Assembly: GCA_034620365.1 (NCBI GenBank)
Contig: JAQGEQ010000251.1
Span: 248,001 to 312,000, forward strand
Reading direction: 5' to 3'
Origin: Pegea sp. RAD2-039
Taxonomy: Eukaryota; Chordata; Thaliacea; Salpida; Salpidae
Length of the DNA stretch: 64,000 nucleotides
In this document: one piece after another, positions 10,285 to 22,900 of the stretch
How the letters are laid out: every line of letters begins with the position of its first letter
Position numbering within the stretch: the stretch's first letter is position 1
Made by a program: the position numbers and the translations under genes
Notes under the pieces: generated by a model
What the model was told of the DNA's origin: nothing
The model's input: the letters and a program-made list of their open reading frames with translations, nothing else
Database searches by the model: none

Positions 10285-12900
10285 CTGCAAAAAAGTTGGT
10301 TAATTCATCATTTATTTGTTATCGTTTATTTATTATTATTTGTTATCATTTGTTTATTGCCATTTATAAATGATTATCTAATTATTTTTCAAAAGTTTAG
10401 TAAATATATATTGATTGATTATTTATTTAGTTTATTTTTAGTTAGTGTAAATTGGTTTAGTTATCTAAACCAAATCAACAATAAAGTTTACTATGATTAG
10501 AATTTAAAATACGCAAAAATCACTTTTAAAGAAATACTTTGTCTTTTAAAACAAACAGTTCTCTCTACAATATGCCAAAATTTATTTAAGCTAAAAGTAA
10601 TATCTATCTAAATGAAAAGTATAAGCTTTCCATATTAGTAATTATCTGTGATTTGGTTTTACTTTCAAAAATCAGAGCTACACCTTTACAGATCTGTTTT
10701 CTAATTTCTGTGGATGTTCACTAAATAGTAATACAGATTCGATGTTCTGATCCTAAACCAAAACTTGTTTACATAAATGTTTTTAGACTTGACTAGATTT
10801 CGGTGAAAAGTTCACTAGTGTTGACCCAAAGTATAAATCTATAAGTTTTATGTAATAATTAAAAACTTATCTAAGGAGACTGCAATAACGCGCGCGCTAA
10901 GATATTATTGAAAACACTACCCAACGGTTAAAAACATTGAAAATAGAAATAAAGATTAGACTTGGAATAAAAAGTATTTCTTCTATTTGCTGAATTATCT
11001 TAATTAAATCATTTGCAACTTATACGGATATCTAGTTACTGTTTTCTGGTAACTTTGATTACAAAACAATTACATCTATTAAAAATCAAATAAAAATAGA
11101 AATAAAAACAAACAGTTACCGAAATATAAAGAAACTTTTTAAACTAATACTAATCAACTACTATAACTGGTTTCAACTTCTTTTAAGACCTAGTAATTAG
11201 AAACTTATTTTGAAGCTATATCAACAGATACAAAATCAAATCAAAACTACAACATTAAATCTCCGCTAAAAGCATTAAATTAAAAACTTCTAACTCAAGT
11301 TTCACCTTATTTGGAGGCTGTTTATCAATACTAAAACGAACATAATAACTTTCCAATGTTTTGCAACAGAAATTTTACATTGTTATTACAATAATATATT
11401 TTACTCATTATAAACAGAATCGATATTATTGAATATTAACTTACTACATATATTTTATATATTTTATAAACTTTATAGTAAGAATTATTTTACTTATATT
11501 ACTAACTAACTCTTGTAAGTTCTGTGAACAAAAACTGATTTACTCTTTCCAAATCTCGTATCGATTCAACCATAGTATCGAAAAATAGTTTGAACTAATG
11601 TTTTCATTGAACTAAACAAAACTGTTATCATTTAATAAATCTTTGCCACAGTGTGAAATTGATGGTAGTAAATAATAAACTTTTTCGCTCTGATAATTTC
11701 AATCATATGACTTATTAGGTTTTATTTTTTGACATTAGATATTGTAATCTACAACCTGGATCTTGATTATCAACTGGTTATAAGAAATATGACTTCACTT
11801 ACAGATTCATCTATAATTTCACTTTACTATGTAGAGTTAACATTCAATCTAAACATCATAAAAAACATTTGTTCTGCCTGATTAAGTTCTGATTATTCAT
11901 ATCTAAATCTCAATTGCAACCCATATTATTTAGTTAATTATATTATAGATTCTGATAAAAAAGCATTTAACATTATTACTTTAATTAACTAATTAATAAA
12001 AATATAGTTGATTCATCTTCTATGTAGCAATAGTAAAATCTATTTATAGTTTTTAAAAGTAAAGTTTCATTTAATTTTATAAACAGCTATATCAAAACAT
12101 TATAAATTTTCAAAAAATTTATCATTAAAATAAGATAACTTTATAATTGTATAAAATTTTGATCTTAATGAAAAACTTTCTTTATTGCGATTATAAAAAA
12201 ATTAGTAACTTTTTATTAGGTTCTGGTTATTGGTTTGGAAAATTTCTTTTTAATGAAATATATGAAATTTAAGTAATGAAAATAGTTTAAATAAACAACT
12301 TTTTCAATTTTTTGTCTGGAATGTATAGTTTAGTTTAAAAGTTATTCCAAGTATGCTAACTCCTCAACTTTTGTTTACATTTGTTCATATTTATTGTTTA
12401 TATTACTGTGTTCGAAAAATATATACTGAAAATAAAATTGTATAAAAATGCTTTAGAAACATAACCAATAGTTAGTAATTGGTAATTTTTTTTTACTTTT
12501 CATAAAACAATTTCTTAAATGCTCTTTTTAATAAGATCAAAATTTATTGATTAATAATCCAACCAAGTTTTAACTTTATATTTTAAACTTTACTTTTTAG
12601 TTACTTTATAGCAGTTAAGAAAATTTTGTAAATACTATTTTTGTGGTTTTCTGTTGTTTTGAAAAGATAAACAAGACAAAAAACTGTTGTATGTTTATTT
12701 ATAGTAGTTCCTGTTAATATCACTTTGATTTGTGCACTTTATCAGATAATAGATAATTTTACAAACAACAAAAGATAAATCTAAATAAAGCTAGAGGCGG
12801 AAGTGTTTTACTTAAACTAATGGTATTTGCATCTAAAAAAAATAAGAAATGGAATTAGTTTTCAAATAATTGTTAACAATAAATTGAAATTGATGAAGAG
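10285..12900. other. AT-rich region, nothing recognised
   Basis: It should contain the missing 5' exon(s) of the Pro/Tyr-rich gene if that gene is intact. A possible 25-nt microexon near 11300 (TTTTAG before, GTGAAA after) fits the phase but is far too short to support. Confidence 0.45.
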
Positions 12901-12972
12901 ACATTTAAGAAGCTTGCCTTAAAAAGTAAAAGTTTCATTCAATCCTCGAAAACTTAAACATTTTTTTGGTAA

Positions 12973-13155
12973 CTATATAAATTCTATTTTTTGATTAACC
13001 GGAAATAACCTATGACTTTTTCTAAATGTAAAATCCAATTTATACAGTTTTTTCATTTTTTGAATTTTATAGATCAAGTTATAAAAGGAAACATCACTTG
13101 ACTTTCTACAGTTCCCAGCTTCAATAATCCCGGAGCCGTCATACTTGTGACACAA
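12973..13155 (-). other. Coding-like minus-strand stretch, unrecognised
   Basis: An open stretch of about 60 codons has plausible codon use (fragments YDGSGIIEAGNCRKSSD and KLDFTFRKSHRLFPVN) and ends in a TAG. It has no clear start or splice partner. It could be a terminal exon or an old element fragment. Confidence 0.2.
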
Positions 13156-13376
13156 TTTTGAAACAATTTTTGAAAAATAATCACAAATGAATAAGTTCGT
13201 TTAACTTTTGCTTTATAATACTTATAATAGTTTATTTGAATGTGGTAATAATAACTTAATCAGTAATCAATTTATTATGAATATTTGAAATAAATTATCT
13301 TTTAATCCATTTAGTTTTTAGTTATCATCCTTATAGTAAAAAAGATCCAAACTTATTCAGTGTAACAAGATTTTTA

Positions 13377-14414
13377 TCATTCTTCAAATTTTTGAAGACT
13401 CAAACTTCTTAAAAAATGATTGAAAATATCTTCATCTTTTTCCACCCTTAAATCTACTTTTGGACGCTTCCTTTTATGAAGTGTGTCTTACATCTTCCTT
13501 GCTATCCTTTTGTGGTACAACAGTAAAGTATTTTACCGCTGACGTAAATGTGTTAAACGTCATTCTCGTATAAACCGTTGTCATTCAGTATTAAGCTGTG
13601 TTATGGGTAGCGCGTATCGCTCATATGCTTATAGTTTTTTGGAAGTCGTCTTAATAATATGAATAAATCTCTATATAAAGAGTCATCATCATTAAACACT
13701 CTGAGAAAAATCCTTTGAAATTGTGCTTAGTGATCCTTGGATGTCAGATCACTTAATGAAACGTTGGATTCTATTACATCTCTCCATCTACGCGTTCATC
13801 AGGTTAATATTTAGCTGTTAAACTATTCTTACACTATCATCAGTGACACTACTACATACAAACTTACAAAATAATTCCAGTTAACTGCATGATTGAAGTG
13901 TTCTTCGATAAAACTTATGGTATCTTGGTTGAGGAGTTTTTTTTATGTCTTACAGAGTAAAAGTGAAAAGCACCTCTAGCATTATCTTCTTCCAATATCT
14001 CGATATCTTGAACTTACGATTGTAATGATCTTCTTGACTTATGTGGGTTGTATGAAGTTGACAAACTGCTTGAAATATTCTTCCTTGATAACTACTCATG
14101 TGCCGCGACATGAAAACGCGATGTAAGTGAGTGTAGCTGTAGGTTTCAAAAAGAAGAATAAATCTTTCAAAGTAGATTCAACACGTCATATTTACAGCAA
14201 AATGATAAGAAACGAAATAAATCCACTAATAATACACAAGATACTAGTTATCAATGTTTAACTTTTCTATGGGTCGCGTGTCCTTGATAAAAAGGTCTTC
14301 AGTTAGAGTGTATTGTTTTGGACCAACCACTGAATATACTTTAGTTTCAGCAAAGTTTGACTCCTGAATTTGACAAGGCGACATCTGAGGTACACCAAGT
14401 TTGGTGAAGCATCT
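13377..14414 (-). pseudogene. Worn coding remnants, possibly an old mobile element
   Basis: This stretch is less AT-rich than its surroundings. It holds separate minus-strand open segments: 13478-13377 (HKRKRPKVDLRVEKDED and on to a TGA stop), a segment near 13975-14025 (RDIEILEEDNARGAFHFYS), and 14414-14244 (FTKLGVPQMSPCQIQESNF and on to a TAG stop). They lie in different frames, with stops between them. They read like protein but match no family I can name. The MULE-like fragment is just upstream on the same strand, so one decayed element is the simplest explanation. A decayed host gene is the alternative. Confidence 0.35.
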
Positions 14415-14545
14415 TCATATTCAAGTTTGTTGTCGATATGACTCCCCAACTGGTCCACACTGTTTGGTTTACGAAAAAAATCTTAACTTGATTCTCAAAC
14501 CTATAATTGATCATTGCATAATTGCAATCGATCTTTTATCTGCGA

Positions 14546-14752
14546 TTAATCATAAATATCCAAGCAAAAGAAGGTCCCATCTGCTGCAAGATGTAATAAC
14601 TCTGATCTTTGTAACATTTTCAACATAGGAGTCGATAGATATCTGTTTTGCTTGATTGTATCCGCTACAACTAAACTACTAGTATTGAATTTCACCATGA
14701 ATGCTTCATCAAATACCTTTATTGTTAATTGAGTACTTCTTAAGCTCTTCAA
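14546..14752 (-). pseudogene. MULE-type transposase fragment
   Basis: The minus-strand reading includes RYLSTPMLKMLQRSELLHL followed by ADGTF. It resembles the region of Mutator-like transposases and FLYWCH/MULE-domain proteins where an R-I-L-x-F-x-T segment is followed by A-D-G-T-F, the first catalytic Asp lying in the DGTF motif. The frame closes soon after this motif. No second or third catalytic acid could be found, so the copy is dead. The family assignment is by motif only. Confidence 0.4.
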
Positions 14753-15099
14753 AGTCTTGAATTTATTTTTCTTTGTTAGGAAGCTAATTCAATCACTTAA
14801 TTTTTTTCGGAAAACCTACAAACTAATCTTGAGTAAAAAGCACGAAGGCCCATTAGTAAGTATAAGTAATTCAAGGGCTATGAATTTCTTGCTTTGTAAG
14901 TCAAGTACCACCTTGTTATGACGTTAGAGGAAATCTCTTTCCAGCCGCACTTACACGCAAAGGCAATCAAACACATTGATGTCCTCACATTATTGTTTCT
15001 TTTATAAATGAAAGTTACACTTACAAGAATTGGTCAATTTACAAACACAACTTTTCAATATTCTTCTATTTTAATCTTAAATTGATTTCAAATTTTCCT

Positions 15100-16931
15100 C
15101 AAAATTTTCACTAAAAAATCACCGTTATGAACCCGGCAGACAATTGTTTGGTTTTCTTTTTTTTATATTGGATTGTTTTGTGGGTAACCTCACAAAACAT
15201 GTCCACTCTAAATCTTCTTTCTTCATATTACTTGATTTTGTACGGCAATATTTAAAATTATCAAATTTTGTAATTCCATATTTCAAACAAACTTTTTAGT
15301 GGTCATTGCTCTAAGTTCTTCGTGGTCTTCATTTGTGGGTCAATAAAATTTGATATTTATTTTCCAGCATGACACGCTTGAATATTTAGTTATCTTACCA
15401 AGTGTCATTAAATGTCACCGCTAGATGAAAAGCTTTTAATGTTAAAACGTTTTCATTTCAATAACTGTTGCTGTATTTACATAAATTAATAAAACTCACA
15501 TTCTATAGCTAGACGCAACAAAGTGAATTAAAAGCATTTTATTGTTGGTTTACTTTTCTACCTTTAATCGAAGAGGCTCAATAATTTTATTGACTTTTTA
15601 ACCTTATACTTGATCTAGATATACAATTAGATAGTGAGTCAACAGTTGGAAAGTATTGGACTTTCATAGTCGAGCTTCGAAGCGAAAGTATCTCAATGCC
15701 CAGAAAGTTGTTTTAGTATGAAGACCAGTAACATGTGTTGATTACTTTAGTAAATTTGAAAAACATCTCTAGTGAATATCTTACATAATTCTTATCTGCT
15801 TTAAAATAATTTTGTGGTTTCAAAATCAACTTTAAAAAGACTTTTTCTGTTTTTAAAGGATTACTTATATGAGTATTTGTTTACCAGTAGCGTTACAATA
15901 CTTTTATAATTTGAATTATAAGTCTTTGAAAATCAGGTCTCGTACTTTAAAAGGTTGACAATCTCTAATCTAGAGATTAATCTATTTAATTGAAAAAGTA
16001 TAAAAATCTAAACATAGTTAGAAAGTTAGTTCATAATTTGATTAGGAGTTTGAAGGAAATCTCTGTTTTTAAGCTCCTAGTAAAATATCAAGTCTGAAAA
16101 AGAATGCTGTAAAGTTGAAAAAGTAAAGTTGAAATTGTTATAGAAAACTTTGGAATATAGTTTATAGAAATTTCTTGTTTTTTAAATAAAGAAAGCTTAA
16201 GAAAAAGTTTTAATAATTTTCTACAAACACTTAAACACTTTATCTATATTTCATTTTTCAAATTCAGATGTATTTAAAAAAGTAGATAATAAATGGAAGT
16301 AAAAAAAAAATTATTTGATTTATCAAAATTATGAGAACCATCAAAGCTAGTTTGTAAATACAAAGTTAAAATATAATCAGAAGTTTTATGGTATGTGTTT
16401 GTAGTGCATTTAGTTGATTTTTAATCATTAAATATTTAAATACAAACTTAAATAAACTCGTTTAATTGTACAAGTCTGTTTTAAGTTCATATTTTGTTTA
16501 ATTATTATTCAATAATTCAATTTTAATCAAAAAATATCTTTAGTTTTCAAGTTAATCGAAAGTAACTTGAAAAAGGAAAAGAAGTGAGCTGAGAAAATTA
16601 ATATTTTGATTTAGGTAAACAAAATAACAAGAACAAACAGACAGACAGACAGACAGACTAGGTAAAATAGATAAAAATACAGAACTTGAAAATCGATAAA
16701 TATGTAGAAAGCTAAAACTAACAAATTTCAAAACCAGAAAATATTTTTAAACAATATAATTGTTTTGAAATGCAATACTTTTGTAAATATGAACACCTTG
16801 AAAAGAGGCAAGTTGTCATCACCAGAAACATCTTTGTTATCAACAAATTATATGAATCACATAAAGAAAATACTTCAATATTCAAATAAAATATAAAAAT
16901 TCATTAATAAAATTATCAGGAAATCAACGAT
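15100..16931. other. Intergenic region downstream of the DNMBP-like gene
   Basis: No supported gene. The only simple feature is the ACAG tetranucleotide repeat at 16637-16658. Confidence 0.5.
16637..16658. repeat. (ACAG)n microsatellite
   Basis: About five and a half perfect copies of the tetranucleotide acag. Confidence 0.9.
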
Positions 16932-19900
16932 TTACAAGTAATCAACAGGAGTAGCATAGTTAGAAGGGATATATCCCTGGTGTCCTTGAGAGTTTTTGAT
17001 CAACATCCATTCTTTGTTTCCTTCAATATCTTGATCTTTTATTAACAGAATTATTTCGTTTTCTTTCACGCTTATTTCAGGACTTTTTCTCGCATCAAAC
17101 GAAAAATCTACTTTAAAATATTTAAATTGTTCCCCAGATGAAGATTTAGAAGATGAAGGAGTTAGTTGATGTCCAGAAACACTAGCTTGTGATTCTTGGT
17201 TAGAAGAATGACCTTGCATATCGTAAACAGGATCGAACTGGCGAAGTTTTGAGTGAGGTATAAATCCCATGATAGCTGCAAATAATTAATAAAATTTCAA
17301 GTAATTTAATATTACATCGATTTTTTCAATTAAAAGTAGTAAAAGTTCGTACTGAAAAAGCTTTCATTGAAAACTTTAGAAAAATAACCATTTTTTCAAC
17401 TTTTGAGAATGAAATAGATCTCGAGTGAAATAGATCTCGAGTGAAACAGATCTCGAGTGAAACAGATCTCGAGTGAAATAGATCTCGAGTGAAATAGATC
17501 TCGAGTGAAACAGATCTCGAGTGAAATAGATCTCGAGTGAAACGATCTCGAGTGAAACAGATCTCGAGTCTCGAGTGAAATAGATCTCGAGTGAAATAGA
17601 TCTCGAGTGAAATAGATCTCGAGTGAAATAGATCTCGAGTGAAACAGATCTCGAGTGAAACAGATAGATCTCGAGTGAAACAGATCTCGAGTGAAACAGA
17701 TCTCGAGTGAAATAGATCTCGAGTGAAATAGATCTCGAGTGAAATAGATCTCGAGTGAAACAGATCTCGAGTGAAACAGATCTCGAGTGAAATAGATCTC
17801 GAGTGAAATAGATCTCGAGTGAAATAGATCTCGAGTGAAACAGATCTCGAGTGAAATAGATCTCGAGTGAAATAGATCTCGAGTGAAATAGATCTCGAGT
17901 GAAATAGATCTCGAGTGAAATAGATCTCGAGTGAAATAGATCTCGAGTGAAATAGATCTCGAGTGAAATAGATCTCGAGTGAAATAGATCTCGAGTGAAA
18001 TAGATCTCGAGTGAAATAGATCTCGAGTGAAACAGATCTCGACTGAAACAGATCTTGAGTGAAATAGATCTCGAGTGAAATAGATCTCGAGTGAAATAGA
18101 TCTCGAGTGAAATAGATCTCGAGTGAAATAGATCTCGAGTGAAATAGATCTCGAGTGAAATAGATCTCGAGTGAAACAGATCTCGAGTGAAATAGATCTC
18201 GAGTGAAATAGATCTCGAGTGAAATAGATCTCGAGTGAAACAGATCTCGAGTGAAATAGATCTCGAGTGAAATAGATCTCGAGTGAAACAGATCTCGAGT
18301 GAAATAGATCTCGAGTGGAATAGATCTCGAGTGAAACAGATCTCGAGTGAAATAGATCTCGAGTGAAATAGATCTCGAGTGAAATAGATCTCGAATGAAA
18401 CAGATCTCGAGTGAAATAGATCTCGAGTGAAACAGATCTCGAGTGAAACAGATCTCGAGTGAAATAGATCTCGAGTGAAATAGATCTCGAGTGAAATAGA
18501 TCTCGAGTGAAATAGATCTCGAGTGAAACAGATCTCGAGTGAAACAGATCTCGAGTGAAATAGATCTCGAGTGAAATAGATCTCGAGTGAAATAGATCTC
18601 GAGTGAAACAGATCTCGAGTGAAACAGATCTCGAATGAAACAGATCTCGAGTGAAATAGATCTCGAGTGAAATAGATCTCGAGTGAAATAGATCTCGAAT
18701 GAAATAGATCTCGAGTGAAATAGATCTCGAGTGAAATAGATCTCGAGTGAAATAGATCTCGAGTGAAATAGATCTCGAGTGAAATAGATCTCGAGTGAAA
18801 CAGATCTCGAGTGAAATAGATCTCGAGTGAAATAGATCTCGAGTGAAATAGATCTCGAGTGAAACAGATCTCGACTGAAATAGATCTCGAGTGAAATGGA
18901 TCTCGAGTGAAACAGATCTCGAGTGAAACAGATCTCGAGTGAAATAGATCTCGAGTGAAATAGATCTCGAGTGAAATAGATCTCGAGTGAAATAGATCTC
19001 GAGTGAAACAGATCTCGAGTGAAACAGATCTTGAGTGAAATAGATCTCGAGTGAAATATATCTCGAGTGAAACAGATCTCGAGTGAAATAGATCTCGAGT
19101 GAAACAGATCTCGAGTGAAATAGATCTCGAGTGAAATAGATCTCGAGTGAAACAGATCTCGAGTGAAACAGATCTTGAGTGAAATAGATCTCAAGTGAAA
19201 TAGATCTCGAGTGAAACTCGAGTGAAACAGATCTCGAGTGAAATCTCGAGTGAAATAGATCTCGAGTGAAATAGATCTCGAGTGAAATAGATCTCGAGTG
19301 AAACAGATCTCGAGTGAAATAGATCTCGAGTGAAATAGATCTCGAGTGAAACAGATCTCGAGTGAAACAGATCTTGAGTGAAACGATCTCGAGTGAAATA
19401 GATCTCGAGTGAAACAGATCTCGAGTGAAACAGATCTCGAGTGAAATAGATCTCTCGAGTGAAATAGATCTCGAGTGAAATAGATCTCGAGTGAAATAGA
19501 TCTCGAGTGAAACAGATCTCGAGTGAAACAGATCTGAGTGAAATAGATCTCGAGTGAAATAGATCTCGAATGAAATAGATCTCGAGTGAAACAGATCTCG
19601 AGTGAAATAGATCTCGAGTGAAATAGATCTCGAGTGAAACAGATCTCGAGTGAAATAGATCTCGAGTGAAATAGATCTCGAGTGAAATAGATCTCGAGTG
19701 AAACAGATCTCGAATGAAATAGATCTCGAGTGAAATAGATCTCGAGTGAAATAGATCTCGAGTGAAATAGATCTCGAGTGAAATAGATCTCGAGTGAAAT
19801 AGATCTCGAATGAAACAGATCTCGAGTGAAACAGATCTCGAGAAATCTCGAGTGAAACAGATCTCGAATGAAATAGATCTCGAGTGAAATAGATCTCGAG

Positions 19901-22900
19901 TGAAACAGATCTCGAGTGAAATAGATCTCGAGTGAAACAGATCTCGAGTGAAACAGATCTCGAGTGAAATAGATCTCGAGTGAAACAGATCTCGAATGAA
20001 ATAGATCTCGAGTGAAACAGATCTCGAGTGAAATAGATCTCGAGTGAAACAGATCTCGAGTGAAACAGATCTCGAGTGAAATAGATCTCGAATGAAATGA
20101 TCTCGAGTGAAACAGATAGATTTCGAGTGAAATAGATCTCGAGTGAAATAGATCTCGAGTGAAATAGATCTCGAGTGAAATAGGTCTCGAGTGAAACAGA
20201 TCTCGAGTGAAATAGATCTCGAATGAAACAGATCTCGAGTGAAATAAATCTCGAGTGAAACAGATCTCGAGTGAAATAGATCTCGAATGAAATAGATCTC
20301 GAGTGAAATAGATCTTGAGTGAAACAGATCTCGAGTGAAATAGATCTCGAATGAAATGGATCTCGAGTGAAACAGATCTCGAGTGAAATAGATCTCGAAT
20401 GAAATAGATCTCGAGTGAAATAGATCTCGAGTGAAATAGATCTCGAATGAAACAGATCTCGAATGAAATAGATCTTGAGTGAAACAGATCTCGAGTGAAA
20501 CAGATCTCGAGTGAAATAGATCTCGAGTGAAACAGATCTCGAGTGAAACAGATCTCGAGTGAAATAGATCTCGAGTGAAACAGATCTCGAGAAATAGATC
20601 TCGAGTGAAATAGATCTCGAGTGAAATAGATCTCGAGTGAAACAGATCTCGAGTGAAACAGAGAGTCTCTCGAGTGAAATAGATCTCGAGTGAAATAGAT
20701 CTCGAGTGAAATAGATCTCGAGTGAAACAGATCTCGAGTGAAACAGATCTCGAGTGAAATAGATCTCGAGTGAAATAGATCTCGAGTGAAACAGATCTCG
20801 AGTGAAATAGATCTCGAGTGAAATAGATCTCGAGTGAAACAGATCTCTCGAGTGAAATAGATCTCGAGTGAAATAGATCTCGAGTGAAATAGATCTCGAG
20901 TGAAATAGATCTCGAGTGAAACAGATCTCGAGTGAAATAGATCTCGAGTGAAATAGATCTCGAATGAAATAGATCTCGAGTGAAACAGATCTCGAGTGAA
21001 ACAGATCTCGAGTGAAATAGATCTCGAGTGAAATAGATCTCGAATGAAATAGATCTCGAGTGAAACAGATCTCGAGTGAAAAAGATCTCAAGTGAAATAG
21101 ATCTCGAGTGAAATAGATCTCGAGTGAAACAGATCTCGAGAAATAAATCTCGAGTGAAATAGATCTCGAGTGAAACAGATCTCGAGTGAAATAGATCTCG
21201 AGTGAAACATATCTCGAGTGAAATAGATCTCGAGTGAAACAGATCTCGAGTGAAACAGATCTCGAGTGAAAACATCATTATCATCAGTTACTTACTTCCA
21301 TTATCAACAAACCACATCTCCTTATCACCCATTGGATTTCTCTTCTTTAAGACACACACTATATCACCAGGGACACAAGATATCTGAAGTGGATCTGAAG
21401 ATGTATGCTGAACATTTACAACAAATTGGTCTTGCTGAGGATACTTTTGAAGAAGATGCTCTTTGATAGAAACAGTTTGTTGCATCTGCATGAAGAAGAA
21501 GTTGAAAGAATCTGACGATCTTGATGATCTTACTTCTATATTTGATGATGCTTTTAATGGAGATTCGATACGAAAGGATTTTGGCATAAAACTCAGCTTT
21601 GCTAATTCAGTTTCGATCTGATGAAAATAGAAGAAGTTGGAAATCTGTGTTTGATTATAAAGTGTCTTACAAGGACAGATTGTTGTCGGAAAGTTTGAAT
21701 AATCTTATAAGTGTTTGTAGATGATTGTAGTTTTAAAACTTCATAAAAAGGTTCTAGCTCCTAAAAAAAATCAGACTTTTATCATAAAGTTTTCAATTTC
21801 AATCAAACCTTTATGATATTTGAGAGGAATTTTGCTTGAAGTTGATTAAAAATTTGAAGACATTTATTCAATAGTTCCATACTCAAATCACATAACTTCG
21901 GTAATTCTTCACACAACTGATTATTCAAAGCTTTGTAGATATTTTCAGCCATCTATTAACAACAAAAAGTAATAACAGAAAGTTTGAATAACAATAACAA
22001 TTTTACTTGTGTGTTATTTGCGTTTGGATGTCGTAGACTTGATTCATAATCTAATAATTTATCGAAGCGTTTATCTATAAGAGCGTGAGGAGCACGATAT
22101 CTTTCAATCAGGGAAGAAACAGGACACACGATCTGAAGTTGAACTTTATCATGCTGTTTACAAAAGAAGAAATCTTGGTATGAGAAGTTGGTTTTGATGA
22201 TTGCTTACATATTGACGAAACAGTTGTTCAGATATTCGGTGCATCACGTGACTATATGTCTTTATCACTTCGTTTGGATCATTAAGATGAAATTGTAGAA
22301 GAGATGCTGAAAGACTAGATTGAGATTGAAGGAAATCTCGTTTACAACATAAAATATCCTCTATATTTGATTGAAACAACTTCACTGTTCGTTCAACTTG
22401 AATAAACCTGAAAGTTACAAACTCTAGAATCAATCAAATTCTGATCAGCTCATAGTACCTGGATTCAACTCCTTCGAATCTGCTGACATCAATATCAGAA
22501 TGAGAGACTCCTGTTCTCCTGATGTAAGCTGATAAGCGACTGGATTTCTTTTTCACTGAATTCAGGCTGAGTTTCTTCAAACGTTCAGACACAGTGATAT
22601 CAGCTTGTTGAGATTTATAATGGCGAACTGGGGACACAAGAGCTATATAAGGCTTGAGACACAAAGATCAATCACCTAAATCTTTTCTGCGTTTATCTTC
22701 GTTGATAGCATTTGCAACATCACCAAGTTTCTTAGCAGCTCTTGCAACATCATAACAGATCTGTCCATCTTCTACATGTGAAAACTTCAATACTTGATCA
22801 ATTAAAAGAGGATATTTAAGAACACGTTGAACAGGTTTGATGAGCAAACTATCCAAAGTGAACACGGATGTTTTCTCCCTAAAGATTAAAGCAAATTCTC

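Noticed and set aside
17326..21284. Three minus-strand ORFs of about 620-1,230 codons (SRSISLEIYFTRDLF repeats)
   Set aside because: They are frames of the 16-bp intronic satellite, all three equally open. The array lies inside a DNMBP intron with proper splice sites.
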